Part shown: positions 47,026-58,041 of the stretch, piece after piece
How positions within the stretch are numbered: position 1 is the stretch's first letter
Layout: each line of letters opens with the position of its first letter
NCBI RefSeq assembly: GCF_010686765.1
Contig: NZ_JAAGWF010000020.1
Span: 62,001 to 126,000, forward strand
Length of the DNA: 64,000 nt
Direction of reading: 5' to 3'
Source: Geodermatophilus sabuli
GTDB taxonomy: Bacteria; Actinomycetota; Actinomycetes; Mycobacteriales; Geodermatophilaceae
Program-made: the position numbers and the translations under genes
Notes under the pieces: generated by a model
Told to the model about the DNA's origin: nothing
Seen by the model: the letters and a program-made list of their open reading frames with translations, nothing else
Database searches by the model: none

Positions 47026-47067
47026 TTGCAGACCGCAACCATACATCCGTTTGGTTGTGGTCTACAA
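47026..47067 (-). promoter_or_regulatory. MarR operator overlapping the exporter operon promoter
   Basis: Two 16-base arms (TTGCAGACCGCAACCA and TGGTTGTGGTCTACAA) are inverted copies with 14 matches, 10 bases apart. The promoter lies within: -35 TTGTAG (47062-47067) and -10 TATGGT (47038-47043), 18 apart. Each arm is itself a near-palindrome of the type TTGTnGnnnACAA, so two dimers may bind. Confidence 0.8.
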
Positions 47068-47094
47068 CTGTTGTGACGGAGGAGACTCCTGTGG

Positions 47095-47580
47095 TCAGCG
47101 GCGCGCGGCGTCCTGGGGGTCCTGGCGCTCGGCGCCCTCCCGGGCCTCGCCCATCCGGTTGAGCCGGCCCAGCAGCTCACCGAGGACGACGACGTCCTGA
47201 GCCGGCCAGTCGGCCAGGTCGGCCTCCCAGCGGGCGCGACGGGCCTCGCGGATCCCGGCCAGGCGGGCGGAGCCCTCCGCGGAGGTGCGCAGCACCTGCG
47301 CGCGCCCGTCGGCGGGGTCGGGCTCACGGGTGACCAGGCCGAGGTCGACCAGCGTGGCGACCTGCCGGCTCACCGTGCTCTTGTCCAGCCCGAGTCGACC
47401 CACCAGGTCGCTCGCCCGCAGCGGGCCGGCGTCCTGGAGGAGGGCGAGCAGCCCGTAGGCGGCGCCGTCGAGGTCCGGGTGCAGCTCCCGCGACAGGCGC
47501 GCCGAGATCGCCCGCGACCGGCGCAGCAGCAGCCCGATCTCCCGCTCGACGCGGACGAAGGCCTCGTGCTCGGCGGTCAC
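47095..47580 (-). CDS. MarR-family regulator, fifth gene of the dnaK operon
   Basis: 161 residues. HTH part DLVGRLGLDKSTVSRQVATLVDLGLV and wing REPDPADGRAQ. The GTG overlaps the hspR stop (GTGA), so it must be translated from the same transcript. The Ser/Gln of the recognition helix is the same as in its neighbour (residues SRQLA/SRQVA) and the two are moderately similar overall. Its ligand and target are unknown. Confidence 0.88.
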   Translation of the reverse strand: MTAEHEAFVRVEREIGLLLRRSRAISARLSRELHPDLDGAAYGLLALLQDAGPLRASDLVGRLGLDKSTVSRQVATLVDLGLVTREPDPADGRAQVLRTSAEGSARLAGIREARRARWEADLADWPAQDVVVLGELLGRLNRMGEAREGAERQDPQDAARR

Positions 47581-48032
47581 CGGTCGTCCCGCGGCCGCCA
47601 GACGACCAGCGCGGACGTCGACGGGCGCAGCGGCACCAGGTCGCGGCCGAAACCGGCGCGGACGGCGGACTCGGCGGCCATGGTCCGGGTCTCGGCGAGC
47701 TCCAGCGCGGCGAGCAGCTCGTGCACCCGCTGCTGCAGCGCCTCGACCTGCGACTCGAGGTCGATGATCCGCTTGATGCCGGCGAGGTTGACGCCGTCCT
47801 CCTGGGACAGCCGCTGCACCTCGCGCAGCAGCTCGACGTCCCGCGGGCTGTACCGGCGGCCGCCGCCCGCCGTCCGGCCCGGGCTGACCAGCCCGAGCCG
47901 GTCGTACTGGCGCAGCGTCTGGGCGTGCATGCCGGCCAGTTCCGCGGCGACCGAGATGACGAAGACCGGCGCGTCCTCGGCGACCGACCGCCCGACCTCG
48001 CGGCGCGGGCGGTCGGGGTCGGCGGCGGTCAC
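47577..48032 (-). CDS. hspR: Heat-shock repressor HspR (MerR family)
   Basis: 151 residues. MerR-type DNA-binding domain ([46 protein letters not shown]) and a Leu-rich dimerisation helix. HspR binds HAIR sites and represses the chaperone genes, with DnaK as co-repressor in Streptomyces. Matching sites lie before clpB and, less perfectly, before dnaK. The GTG overlaps the dnaJ stop (GTGA). Confidence 0.94.
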   Translation of the reverse strand: MTAADPDRPRREVGRSVAEDAPVFVISVAAELAGMHAQTLRQYDRLGLVSPGRTAGGGRRYSPRDVELLREVQRLSQEDGVNLAGIKRIIDLESQVEALQQRVHELLAALELAETRTMAAESAVRAGFGRDLVPLRPSTSALVVWRPRDDR

Positions 48033-49234
48033 CGCGCGTTCCCCTGGACGGCGGCGGTGATCGCCGGCCGCGGGTCGCCCAGCTCGGCCTCGAGCACCTT
48101 GACCGCCTCCTCGGCGGCCGCGGACAGCCGCTTGGGCACGGCCACCTCCACCGTCACCAGCAGGTCGCCGGAGCGACCCTTGCCGGGCACGCCCCGGCCG
48201 CGGACCCGCAACGTCTGGCCGCTCGCCGTCCCCGGCGGCACCTTGAGGCTGACGTTGCCGTCCAGCGTCGGCACGGTCAGCGTCGCCCCGAGGGTGGCCT
48301 CGGCGAAGGTGATCGGCACGGTGAGGGTCAGGTCGCTGCCCCGGCGGCCGAACAGGTCGTGCCCGGAGACGTGCACGACGACGAACAGGTCGCCGGCCGG
48401 TCCTCCGCGGCGGCCCGGCGCACCCTTGCCGGCCAGCCGGATCCGCTGCCCGTCCTTGACGCCGGCCGGGATCCGCACCGTGATGGTGCGGGTCTGCGTG
48501 GTGACGCCGTTGCCGGCGCAGGTCGGGCACGGGTCGTCGACCACCTGGCCGGTGCCCCGGCAGTTGCGGCACGGCTCGGAGAAGGCGAACGCGCCCTGGC
48601 TGCGGCTGGTGACGCCGGCCCCCTGGCACACCGGGCAGGTGTGCGGGCTGGTCCCGGGCTTGGCTCCGCTGCCGGCACAGGTCGGGCAGGTGCCGGGGCT
48701 CTGCATCCGCAGCGGCACGGTCACCCCGAGGACGGCCTCGTCGAAGGAGAGGGTCGCTTCGGTCTCGACGTCCTGACCGCGTGCCGGGCCGGACGCCGCC
48801 TGGCTGCGCGCCCGCGCGGAGCCGGCACCGCCGCTCCCGAACAGGCCGCCGAACAGGTCGCCCAGCCCGCCGGCCCCGGCCCGGCCCGCGCCGCCGCCGC
48901 CCGCGGCCCCGAACAGGTCGCCGAGGTCGAAGGGCTGCCCGCCGCCTCCGCCGGGGAAGCCCCCGGGGAACCCGGCCCGGGCACCGGCGCCGCCGGCGCC
49001 GAAGAGCCGGCGGGCCTCGTCGTACTCGGCCCGCCGCTTGGTGTCCGAGAGCACGTCGTAGGCCTCGGAGACCTCCTTGAACTTGGCCTCGGCGTCGGCG
49101 TTGCCCGGGTTCTTGTCCGGGTGCAGGTCCCGGGCCAGCTGCCGGTAGGCCTTCTTGATCGCCGCGGCGTCGGCGTCCTGGGCGACGCCCAGAGCGGCGT
49201 AGTAGTCCTTCTCGATGAAGTCCCGGGTGCTCAT
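48029..49234 (-). CDS. dnaJ: Chaperone DnaJ
   Basis: 401 residues. J domain with the HPD motif ([12 protein letters not shown], near residue 38), an extensive Gly/Phe-rich linker, four CxxCxGxG repeats ([32 protein letters not shown]) and a C-terminal substrate-binding region. It works with DnaK and GrpE encoded upstream. Second DnaJ genes are common in Actinobacteria; this is the operon copy. Confidence 0.96.
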   Translation of the reverse strand: MSTRDFIEKDYYAALGVAQDADAAAIKKAYRQLARDLHPDKNPGNADAEAKFKEVSEAYDVLSDTKRRAEYDEARRLFGAGGAGARAGFPGGFPGGGGGQPFDLGDLFGAAGGGGAGRAGAGGLGDLFGGLFGSGGAGSARARSQAASGPARGQDVETEATLSFDEAVLGVTVPLRMQSPGTCPTCAGSGAKPGTSPHTCPVCQGAGVTSRSQGAFAFSEPCRNCRGTGQVVDDPCPTCAGNGVTTQTRTITVRIPAGVKDGQRIRLAGKGAPGRRGGPAGDLFVVVHVSGHDLFGRRGSDLTLTVPITFAEATLGATLTVPTLDGNVSLKVPPGTASGQTLRVRGRGVPGKGRSGDLLVTVEVAVPKRLSAAAEEAVKVLEAELGDPRPAITAAVQGNAR

Positions 49235-49253
49235 CGGGCGCCCCCTCCCTGGT

Positions 49254-49939
49254 TCAGTCGGACGCCGGTGCGGCGTCGCCCGGCTGCGCCGGCGCCGCCT
49301 CGGGGGCTCCGCCGTCGCCCGCCGCCGGGGACTCCGGATCGGTGACCGCCACCATCGCCGTCCGCAGCACGCGGTCGCCGCGACGGAAACCCTGCCGCAG
49401 CACCGTCGTCGCGGTGGGGACGTCGACGTCGGCCGAGGTGTCGTGCATGACGGCCTCGTGCAGCGCGGGGTCGAACGGGTCACCGGCCACGCCGAAGCCC
49501 TCGACGCCCAGCCCGTCGAGCAGGCCCAGGACGCGGTCGGCGACGACCTTGAAGGCGCCGGTCAGGTCGCCGTGGTCGCGGGCCCGCTCGATGTCGTCGA
49601 CGATCGGGAACAGCTGGGCGGCGAACCGCTCGGCGGCCTGGTCGACCACCAGCGTGCGGTCCCGGTCGATCCGCCGGCGGTAGTTGGCGTACTCGGCCGT
49701 GACCCGCTGGAGGTCCTCGGTGCGCTCCGCCAGCTGGCGCGACAGGTCGTCGTCGGCCGCCACCGGCGCCGGGCCGGCTGCGGTCTCGTGCTCGGTCATC
49801 TGCTCCCCTGGGAGTTCGGTGCCCGGGCGGGCGCCGGCCGGCTGGTCGCCGGCCGGCACCCGCACGGTGCCGCTGGTCGGATCGATGCGTCGCTTGTCGC
49901 GGATCACGACCCGCGGCGTCTCCTCGCCCTGCGGTCCGG

Positions 49940-49943
<4 letters not shown>
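49254..49943 (-). CDS. grpE: Nucleotide exchange factor GrpE
   Basis: 229 residues. The first 70 are variable and polar. The core follows as a long coiled helix ([17 protein letters not shown]) and the beta domain ([36 protein letters not shown]). It releases ADP from DnaK. The ATG overlaps the dnaK stop (ATGA). Confidence 0.95.
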
Positions 49944-51814
<1,871 letters not shown>

Positions 51815-51881
51815 GGAGATGGCCTCTCTTCCGTGTGCCGTGGGGTGGTACTGGTCCGTCTCAGGAGCTGAGGGACGTCGC

Positions 51882-51902
51882 CTTGCGCGTGGTCCGCTCA
51901 AC
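51882..51902. promoter_or_regulatory. Degenerate HAIR operator upstream of dnaK
   Basis: CTTGCGC and GCTCAAC separated by 7 bases fit the HAIR layout with two mismatched positions. On the minus strand the TTGAGC half could also serve as the dnaK -35 element. The other 400 bases between dnaK and the Fe-S reductase hold no gene that I can support. Confidence 0.65.
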
Positions 51903-52236
51903 TTTCCTGCCCACCCTAACGGCAGCCCCCGGAGAACTGTTCCCGGGGCCGAGACCCCGGCCCTCCTCGCGCGGCTTCCGATGACCAGGGGACCGATCAT
52001 CGGCGACCGGGCCCGCGGGGTGGGCGGGCCGTGGCGGGGTGGCCGCGCCCTGCCCACATCGTGGTTACCGGCGAGTAGCCTCTCGGTCCGGGCAGCTATC
52101 GTGCGAGCGCGGGCACCGGTGTCCGCGGCGGTCCGCCGCCGGCTCCCGGGCCGGTCACGACGACGGCGAGCGCGCTCCCGCCGTCCCGGCGGGTGGGGGA
52201 TCAACCGACGCCGACAGGCGTCCGGGAGGGAAATCG

Positions 52237-54525
52237 ATGGGCCCCTTGCAGGTCGTCCTGGGGACGGTCAGCGTCCTGTTCCTGGTGGTGGCCTCGGTGA
52301 TGGCCTACCGGGCGGTGCGCGCGATGGTGCGGATCATCCGGATCGGCCAGCCCGACGACACCCGCTTCGGCCCGGTGCGGTCCCGGCTGAAGACGCTGCT
52401 GGTCGAGTCGCTCGGGCACACCCGGATGCTCAAGTGGTCGACCATCGGCGTGGCCCACTGGTTCGTCTTCGTCGGCTTCTACGGCCTGTTCCTCACCCTG
52501 GTCGAGGCGTTCGGCGAGGTGTGGGACCCCTCCTTCCACCTGCCGCTGATCGGCGAGTGGTTCCTCTGGAACCTGTTCGCCGACGTCATCGGCACCGGCA
52601 CGGTGCTCGGGATCGTCTACCTGATCTACCGGCGCCAGCGGGACCACCCCCGCCGTCAGGGCCGCGCGAGCCGCTTCGCCGGCACGAACGAGGGGCGCGG
52701 CTACTTCGTCGAGGCCGTCGTCCTCACCGTCGGCGTCTGCATCCTGCTGATCCGGGCGCTCAAGGTCTCCTCCGACCTGACCGACGCGCCGGCCTGGTCG
52801 CACCCGATCTCCGGCGCGCTGGCCACCGTGCTGCCCGACAGCCCCGACCTGCTGTCGGTCGTCGCGTTCGTCAAGATCGTCGTCTCGCTGGTCTGGCTGG
52901 TCGTCATCAGCCGGATCCTGAACATGGGCGTCGCCTGGCACCGGTTCAGCGCCTTCTTCAACATCTACTTCAAGCGCGAGGACGACGGCAGCGTCGCGCT
53001 GGGCCCGCTGCAGCCGATGACCAGCGGCGGCAAGGCGATCGACTTCGAGGACCCCGACGAGGACGCCGTCTTCGGTCGCGGCAAGATCGAGGACTTCACC
53101 TGGAAAGGCCTGCTGGACTTCACCACCTGCACCGAGTGCGGGCGGTGCCAGAGCCAGTGCCCGGCGTGGAACACGGGCAAGCCGCTCAGCCCGAAGATGG
53201 TGGTGATGGACCTCCGCGACCACCTGTACGCGAAGGCCCCCTACCTGCTGGGCGAGAAGACCGCCTCTGAGACCGCACCGGACTACGACGTCCTCGAGCC
53301 CTCCGACGAGCAGGTCTGGGCATCGGGGTACGCCCGCATCGAGGGCACCAACGACGCCCAGGCGCACCGCCCCCTCGTCGGCACCCTCGAGGAGGGCGGG
53401 GTCATCGACCCCGACGTCCTCTGGAGCTGCACCAACTGCGGCGCCTGCGTCGAGCAGTGCCCGGTCGACATCGAGCACGTCGACCACATCGAGGACATGC
53501 GCCGCTACCAGGTGCTGATCGAGTCCAACTTCCCCTCCGAGGCCGGCGTGATGCTGCGCAACCTGGAGAACCGCGGCAACCCCTGGGGCGTCCAGGCCAG
53601 CACCCGCGACGAGTGGATGCGCGACCTGGACTTCGAGGTGCAGGTCGCCGACGGCCCGCTGGACTACGACATCGAGTACCTGTTCTGGGTCGGCTGCGCC
53701 GGCGCCATCGACGACCGCGCCAAGAAGGTCACCAAGGCCGTCGCCGAACTGCTGCACACCGCGGGCGTCGAGTTCGCCGTCCTCGGGTCGGGGGAGACCT
53801 GCTCCGGTGACCCCGCGCGCCGCCTGGGCAACGAGTTCGTCTTCCAGATGCTGGCCCAGGAGAACGTGGCCACCCTCGACGGCGTCTTCGAGGGCCGGGT
53901 GCCGGGGATGCGCAAGATCGTGGCCACCTGCCCGCACTGCTTCAACTCGCTGAGCAAGGAGTACCCGCAGGTGGGCGGCCACTACGAGGTCGTGCACCAC
54001 ACCCAGCTGCTCGGCCAGCTGGTGGCGGAGGGCCGGCTCACGCCGGTCACGCCGGTCGACCGCAAGGTCACCTACCACGACCCGTGCTTCCTCGGCCGGC
54101 ACAACAAGGTCTACACCCCGCCGCGGGAGATCCTCGACTCCGTCCAGGGCCTCACCACCCAGGAGATGCACCGGTGCAAGGACCGCGGCTTCTGCTGCGG
54201 AGCCGGCGGTGCGCGGATGTGGATGGAGGAGAAGATCGGCAAGCGGATCAACGTGGAGCGCACCGAGGAGGCGCTCGAGCTCGATCCCGACGTCATCTCC
54301 ACCGCGTGCCCGTTCTGCATCACGATGCTCAGCGACGCACTCACCACCAAGAAGCAGAACGGTGAGGCCGGCGAGCACGTCGAGGTGCTCGACGTCAGCC
54401 AGATCCTGCTCCGCTCGCTCGCTCCCGTCGGCGCGCCCGGCACCGAGGCGGGGGCCGACGTCGGCAGGCTGGCCGACGACGTGGCGGGCACCGGCTCCGC
54501 GGCCACGGAGCACGGCCCGCAGTAG
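52237..54525 (+). CDS. Membrane-bound Fe-S reductase (heterodisulfide reductase/CCG family)
   Basis: 762 residues. The N-terminal 250 carry about five membrane segments with several His ([18 protein letters not shown]), possibly haem or quinone contacts. Two [4Fe-4S] motifs follow, [12 protein letters not shown] and [12 protein letters not shown]. The C-terminal part has two Cys-rich domains of the heterodisulfide-reductase type (VGCAG...[17 protein letters not shown]...GFCCGAGG). It resembles mycobacterial Rv0338c. It should pass electrons between quinone and a soluble donor or acceptor, not identified. GGGAGGG precedes the ATG. Confidence 0.92.
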   Translation: MGPLQVVLGTVSVLFLVVASVMAYRAVRAMVRIIRIGQPDDTRFGPVRSRLKTLLVESLGHTRMLKWSTIGVAHWFVFVGFYGLFLTLVEAFGEVWDPSFHLPLIGEWFLWNLFADVIGTGTVLGIVYLIYRRQRDHPRRQGRASRFAGTNEGRGYFVEAVVLTVGVCILLIRALKVSSDLTDAPAWSHPISGALATVLPDSPDLLSVVAFVKIVVSLVWLVVISRILNMGVAWHRFSAFFNIYFKREDDGSVALGPLQPMTSGGKAIDFEDPDEDAVFGRGKIEDFTWKGLLDFTTCTECGRCQSQCPAWNTGKPLSPKMVVMDLRDHLYAKAPYLLGEKTASETAPDYDVLEPSDEQVWASGYARIEGTNDAQAHRPLVGTLEEGGVIDPDVLWSCTNCGACVEQCPVDIEHVDHIEDMRRYQVLIESNFPSEAGVMLRNLENRGNPWGVQASTRDEWMRDLDFEVQVADGPLDYDIEYLFWVGCAGAIDDRAKKVTKAVAELLHTAGVEFAVLGSGETCSGDPARRLGNEFVFQMLAQENVATLDGVFEGRVPGMRKIVATCPHCFNSLSKEYPQVGGHYEVVHHTQLLGQLVAEGRLTPVTPVDRKVTYHDPCFLGRHNKVYTPPREILDSVQGLTTQEMHRCKDRGFCCGAGGARMWMEEKIGKRINVERTEEALELDPDVISTACPFCITMLSDALTTKKQNGEAGEHVEVLDVSQILLRSLAPVGAPGTEAGADVGRLADDVAGTGSAATEHGPQ

Positions 54526-54659
54526 GAGGACCGCGGGGCCGCCGATGGTTGCGCCGCGGCAGAAGGACCTCCTCGCCCCCCACCGCTCGCCAGCTCGCGG
54601 CGGGCCCCTGCGAGGAGGCCGACCACGACGGGGCCCGGGTGGCGAGGGACCATCGTCGG

Positions 54660-55967
54660 GTGTCCTCCGCCGCCGACGCGCCACCGGCCCCGACCGGCAG
54701 CCGGGAGCTCGCGCTGATCGGCGCGGCGATCGTGCTGACCGCATTGAACCTGCGGACCGCGGTCACGAGCGTGGGCCCGGTGCTGGAGGAGCTGCAGGAC
54801 GGTCTCGGGCTCTCCAGCGGCCTGGTCGGTGTCGTGACGACGCTGCCGGTGCTCTGCTTCGCCGGCATCGGCTTCGCCGGCCCACTCCTCACCGCTCGGT
54901 TCCGCGACGCGCACGTCCTGGGCGCCGCCCTGGGCGCCATGGCGGCCGGCCTGGTGCTGCGTGCGGTCACCGACTCCTTCGGCGGGTTCGTGGCGGGCAC
55001 GGTCGTGGCCATGACCGGGGGAGCGCTGGGGAACGTGCTCCTCCCGGGCCTGGTGAAGCGGTACTTCCCCACTCGGACCGGCCTGCTGGTCGGCGCCTAC
55101 AGCACGGCCATGACGGTGGGCGGCGCCGCCGCCGCGGTGGTGACCCAGCCGATCGCGGATGCGGCGGGCCCGGGTGGGTGGCGCTGGGCCCTGGGCATCT
55201 GGTCGGCCCTCGCGCTGGTCGCCGCCCTCTCGTGGCTGGCGGTGCGAGCCCGGCCGGGGGCGCGCGGCCGCGCGGTGCGCGCCGTCCGGATGCGCTCGCT
55301 CGCCCGCAGCCGGCTCGCGGTCTGCTTCTCGCTGTTCTTCGGCTCGCTGACGACGCTCGCCTACATCGTCATGGGCTGGTCGGCCCAGTACCTGCGGGAC
55401 GCCGGGCTGAGCCCCGCGACGGCCGGGCTGATGCTCGGCATCAACTCCCTCGCGGTCATCCCGCTCAACGCCACCATCCCCTCGCTGGTGGTGCGCCCCG
55501 GCCTGCAGCGCCCGCTGCTCCTGGTCCTGATGGCGGGCTACACCACCGGCTTCGCCGGGCTGATGGCCGCACCGCTGGTGGTGCCCTGGCTGTGGATGGT
55601 CCTGATCGCGGTCGGGATGGGCACGTTCCCCATGGTGCTCACCCTGCTCGGGCTGCGCGCCCGCACGCCGGAGACCACCGCCGCCCTGGCCACCGTCGCC
55701 CAGGGGGTCGGGTACCTGCTGGCGGCTGCCGGTCCGCTGCTGGTCGGGCTGCTGCGGGGATCCGCCGGCGGCTACACCGGGATGTTCGTCGTGGTCGCCG
55801 TCGCGCTGGTCGGCGCCCTGGCCAGCGGCTGGGTGGTCACGCGGCAGACGTACGTGGACGACGAGGTGCCCGGCTGGTCACCGGCGTCCACGGGCGGCCG
55901 GGTCGTTGCCCGAGGAAACGACCCGCTCGTCCCCGGCGCCGAGCACGGGGGGACGATCGTCGGGTGA
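54660..55967 (+). CDS. MFS transporter, CynX/NimT-like, first of a tandem pair
   Basis: 435 residues with twelve hydrophobic segments. Characteristic parts are LNLRTAVTSVGPVLEELQ in helix 1 and [28 protein letters not shown]. The following gene encodes a close paralogue. Relatives move cyanate, nitroimidazoles or other organic anions; the substrate here is unknown. The GTG was chosen because upstream sequence is low-complexity, and a GACCATCGTCGGG stretch before it matches the GACGATCGTCGGG before the second gene's start. Confidence 0.85.
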   Translation: MSSAADAPPAPTGSRELALIGAAIVLTALNLRTAVTSVGPVLEELQDGLGLSSGLVGVVTTLPVLCFAGIGFAGPLLTARFRDAHVLGAALGAMAAGLVLRAVTDSFGGFVAGTVVAMTGGALGNVLLPGLVKRYFPTRTGLLVGAYSTAMTVGGAAAAVVTQPIADAAGPGGWRWALGIWSALALVAALSWLAVRARPGARGRAVRAVRMRSLARSRLAVCFSLFFGSLTTLAYIVMGWSAQYLRDAGLSPATAGLMLGINSLAVIPLNATIPSLVVRPGLQRPLLLVLMAGYTTGFAGLMAAPLVVPWLWMVLIAVGMGTFPMVLTLLGLRARTPETTAALATVAQGVGYLLAAAGPLLVGLLRGSAGGYTGMFVVVAVALVGALASGWVVTRQTYVDDEVPGWSPASTGGRVVARGNDPLVPGAEHGGTIVG

Positions 55968-57283
55968 CCCGCACCGCCGACAGCCCGCCCGCGCCCCCCG
56001 ACGCCCGCCGCGGGCTGCTGCTCATCGGGACGGCGATCGTGCTCACCGGGTTCAACCTGCGGACGGCGGTCAACAGCATCGGCCCGGTGCTCGAGGAGAT
56101 CGAGACGGGGCTGGGCATCTCCAGCAGCGCCGCCGGGCTCATCACGACCATGCCGGTGCTGTGCTTCGCCGCGATCGGCTTCGCCGGACCACCGCTGGCG
56201 GCCCGCTACCGCGACGGGCACGTGCTCGCCGGCGCGCTGCTGGCGATGGCCCTGGGCCTGGTCGTGCGCGGGCTGGCCGGTCCGTTCTGGCTCTTCCTGG
56301 TGGGCACCGTGCTGGCGATGGTCGGCGGAGCCCTGGGCAACGTGCTGCTGCCCAGCCTGGTCAAGCGCTACTTCCCCCATCGGACCGGCCTCCTGGTCGG
56401 GGCCTACAGCACGGCCATGGCCGCCGGCGGAGCGGTCGCCTCCATCACCGCCGCCCCGATCGCCGCCGCCGCCGGTGCCGACGGCTGGCGCTGGGCGCTG
56501 GGCTGGTGGGCGGTGCTGGCGCTGCTGGCGGCCCTGCCGTGGCTCGCGGTGCCCGCCCGGCCGGGCGCGTCCCGCGACTCGCACGTGACCGTGCGGATGC
56601 GGTCCCTCGTGCGCAGCCCGATGGCGCTCGCGCTCGCCGTCTTCTTCGCCATGCAGTCCATGCAGGCCTACGTGCTGATCGGCTGGACGCCGCAGTACCT
56701 GCGTGACGAGGGGCTGTCGGCGGCCACCGCGGGGCTGCTGCTGGGGATCAACACGATCGTCGTGATCCCGCTGAACGCGGTGGTGCCGGCGCTGTCGGTC
56801 CGCCCGCACCTGCAGCGGCCCATGCTGGCCGGCTTCGGCGTCTGCTACGTCGTCGGGTGGCTGGGGCTGCTGCTGGCCCCGACCACCCTCCCCTGGCTCT
56901 GGATGAGCATCCTCGCCATCGGCCTGGGCACCTTCGCGATGGTGCTCACCCTCATCGGTCTGCGCGCCCGCACCCCGGAGACCACGGCCGCGCTGTCGAC
57001 CGTCGTCCAGGGCTGGGGGTACCTGCTGGCCGGCGCGGGCCCGCTGCTGGTCGGCGTCCTGCGCGGGGCCACGGGGAGCTACGCCGGGATGTTCGTCATC
57101 GTCCTCACGGGCGTCGCCGTGCTCATGGTGACCGGCTGGTTCGTCACCCGGCCACGGTTCGTCGACGACGAGGTGCCCGGCTGGTCGTCGGCCGGGCGGC
57201 ACGGTGACGTCATCGAGGTGGCCGGCACCGAACCGCCGGTCACCGTGCACGTCAGGGAGCCCGGCGGGTCTCCGCGCGGGTGA
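55964..57283 (+). CDS. MFS transporter, CynX/NimT-like, second of a tandem pair
   Basis: 439 residues, aligning along its whole length with the preceding transporter (for example [71 protein letters not shown]). Its GTG overlaps the first gene's stop (GTGA), giving translational coupling. The last 32 bases overlap the 3' end of convergent dcd. Two similar exporters made together may work as separate pumps of related substrates. Confidence 0.88.
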   Translation: MTRTADSPPAPPDARRGLLLIGTAIVLTGFNLRTAVNSIGPVLEEIETGLGISSSAAGLITTMPVLCFAAIGFAGPPLAARYRDGHVLAGALLAMALGLVVRGLAGPFWLFLVGTVLAMVGGALGNVLLPSLVKRYFPHRTGLLVGAYSTAMAAGGAVASITAAPIAAAAGADGWRWALGWWAVLALLAALPWLAVPARPGASRDSHVTVRMRSLVRSPMALALAVFFAMQSMQAYVLIGWTPQYLRDEGLSAATAGLLLGINTIVVIPLNAVVPALSVRPHLQRPMLAGFGVCYVVGWLGLLLAPTTLPWLWMSILAIGLGTFAMVLTLIGLRARTPETTAALSTVVQGWGYLLAGAGPLLVGVLRGATGSYAGMFVIVLTGVAVLMVTGWFVTRPRFVDDEVPGWSSAGRHGDVIEVAGTEPPVTVHVREPGGSPRG

Positions 57284-57839
57284 AGTTGCGGAACGAGCGG
57301 GACGGCGTGGGGCCGCGCTGGTCCTGGTACCGGGACCCGTACACCGCCGAGCCGTAGGGGTTCTCGGCCGGGCTGGTGAGCCGGAACAGGCACAGCTGGC
57401 CGATCTTCATCCCCGGCCAGAGGGTGATCGGGAGGTTCGCCACGTTCGACAGCTCCAGCGTGATGTGGCCGGAGAACCCCGGGTCGACGAACCCGGCGGT
57501 CGAGTGGGTCAGCAGCCCGAGCCGGCCCAGGGAGCTCTTCCCCTCGAGTCGCGCCGCCAGGTCGTCGGGGATGCGCACCACCTCGAGCGTGGAGCCCAGC
57601 ACGAACTCGCCGGGGTGCAGCACGAACGGCTCGTCCCCCTGCGGCTCCACCAGCGCGGTGAGGTCGTCCTGCTGCGCCGCCGGGTCGATGTGGGTGTAGC
57701 GCGCGTTGTTGAAGACCCGGAAGTACCGGTCCAGCCGCACGTCGATGCTCGAGGGCTGCAGCAACGCCTGGTCGTAGGGGTCGATGCCGAGCCGCCCCTC
57801 GGCGAGCGCAGCCGTGATGTCGCGGTCGGACAGCAGCAT
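57252..57839 (-). CDS. dcd: dCTP deaminase
   Basis: 195 residues. Family markers are [60 protein letters not shown] and the C-terminal [12 protein letters not shown]. Mycobacterial relatives of this type are bifunctional, giving dUMP directly from dCTP; whether this one does is inference. The TAGACT box seven bases before the ATG implies a leaderless transcript. Confidence 0.94.
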   Translation of the reverse strand: MLLSDRDITAALAEGRLGIDPYDQALLQPSSIDVRLDRYFRVFNNARYTHIDPAAQQDDLTALVEPQGDEPFVLHPGEFVLGSTLEVVRIPDDLAARLEGKSSLGRLGLLTHSTAGFVDPGFSGHITLELSNVANLPITLWPGMKIGQLCLFRLTSPAENPYGSAVYGSRYQDQRGPTPSRSFRNFTRAETRRAP

Positions 57840-57846
57840 GCCGCGG

Positions 57847-57852
57847 AGTCTA
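57847..57852 (-). promoter_or_regulatory. -10 box TAGACT, leaderless dcd start
   Basis: TAGACT seven bases before the dcd ATG, no ribosome site. The remaining 190 bases up to the sensor gene hold no further visible gene. Confidence 0.55.
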
Positions 57853-58041
57853 GGGAGGCAGGGCCGACGCCCGGCCCCGGGCGAGTGTCTGAGGTGGGCG
57901 GCGGTGGGTTCCTGGCGGCCGGGCGGCGCCGGCCGCGGGGTACCGTCCCCTCCGGTGCCCGGCCCCCGGCCGGGCGATCGGGCGTCGCCGCGTGCCGGGA
58001 CGGCCCGGCCGTCCAGGAGCCGAGCGGAGGTGGCGCAGGTC

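Noticed and set aside
52201-54744. Long minus-strand open frame opposite the Fe-S reductase gene
   Set aside because: The plus-strand protein has recognisable Fe-S and Cys-rich motifs; the opposite frame has none and reads as Val/Asp/Gly/Leu-rich filler.
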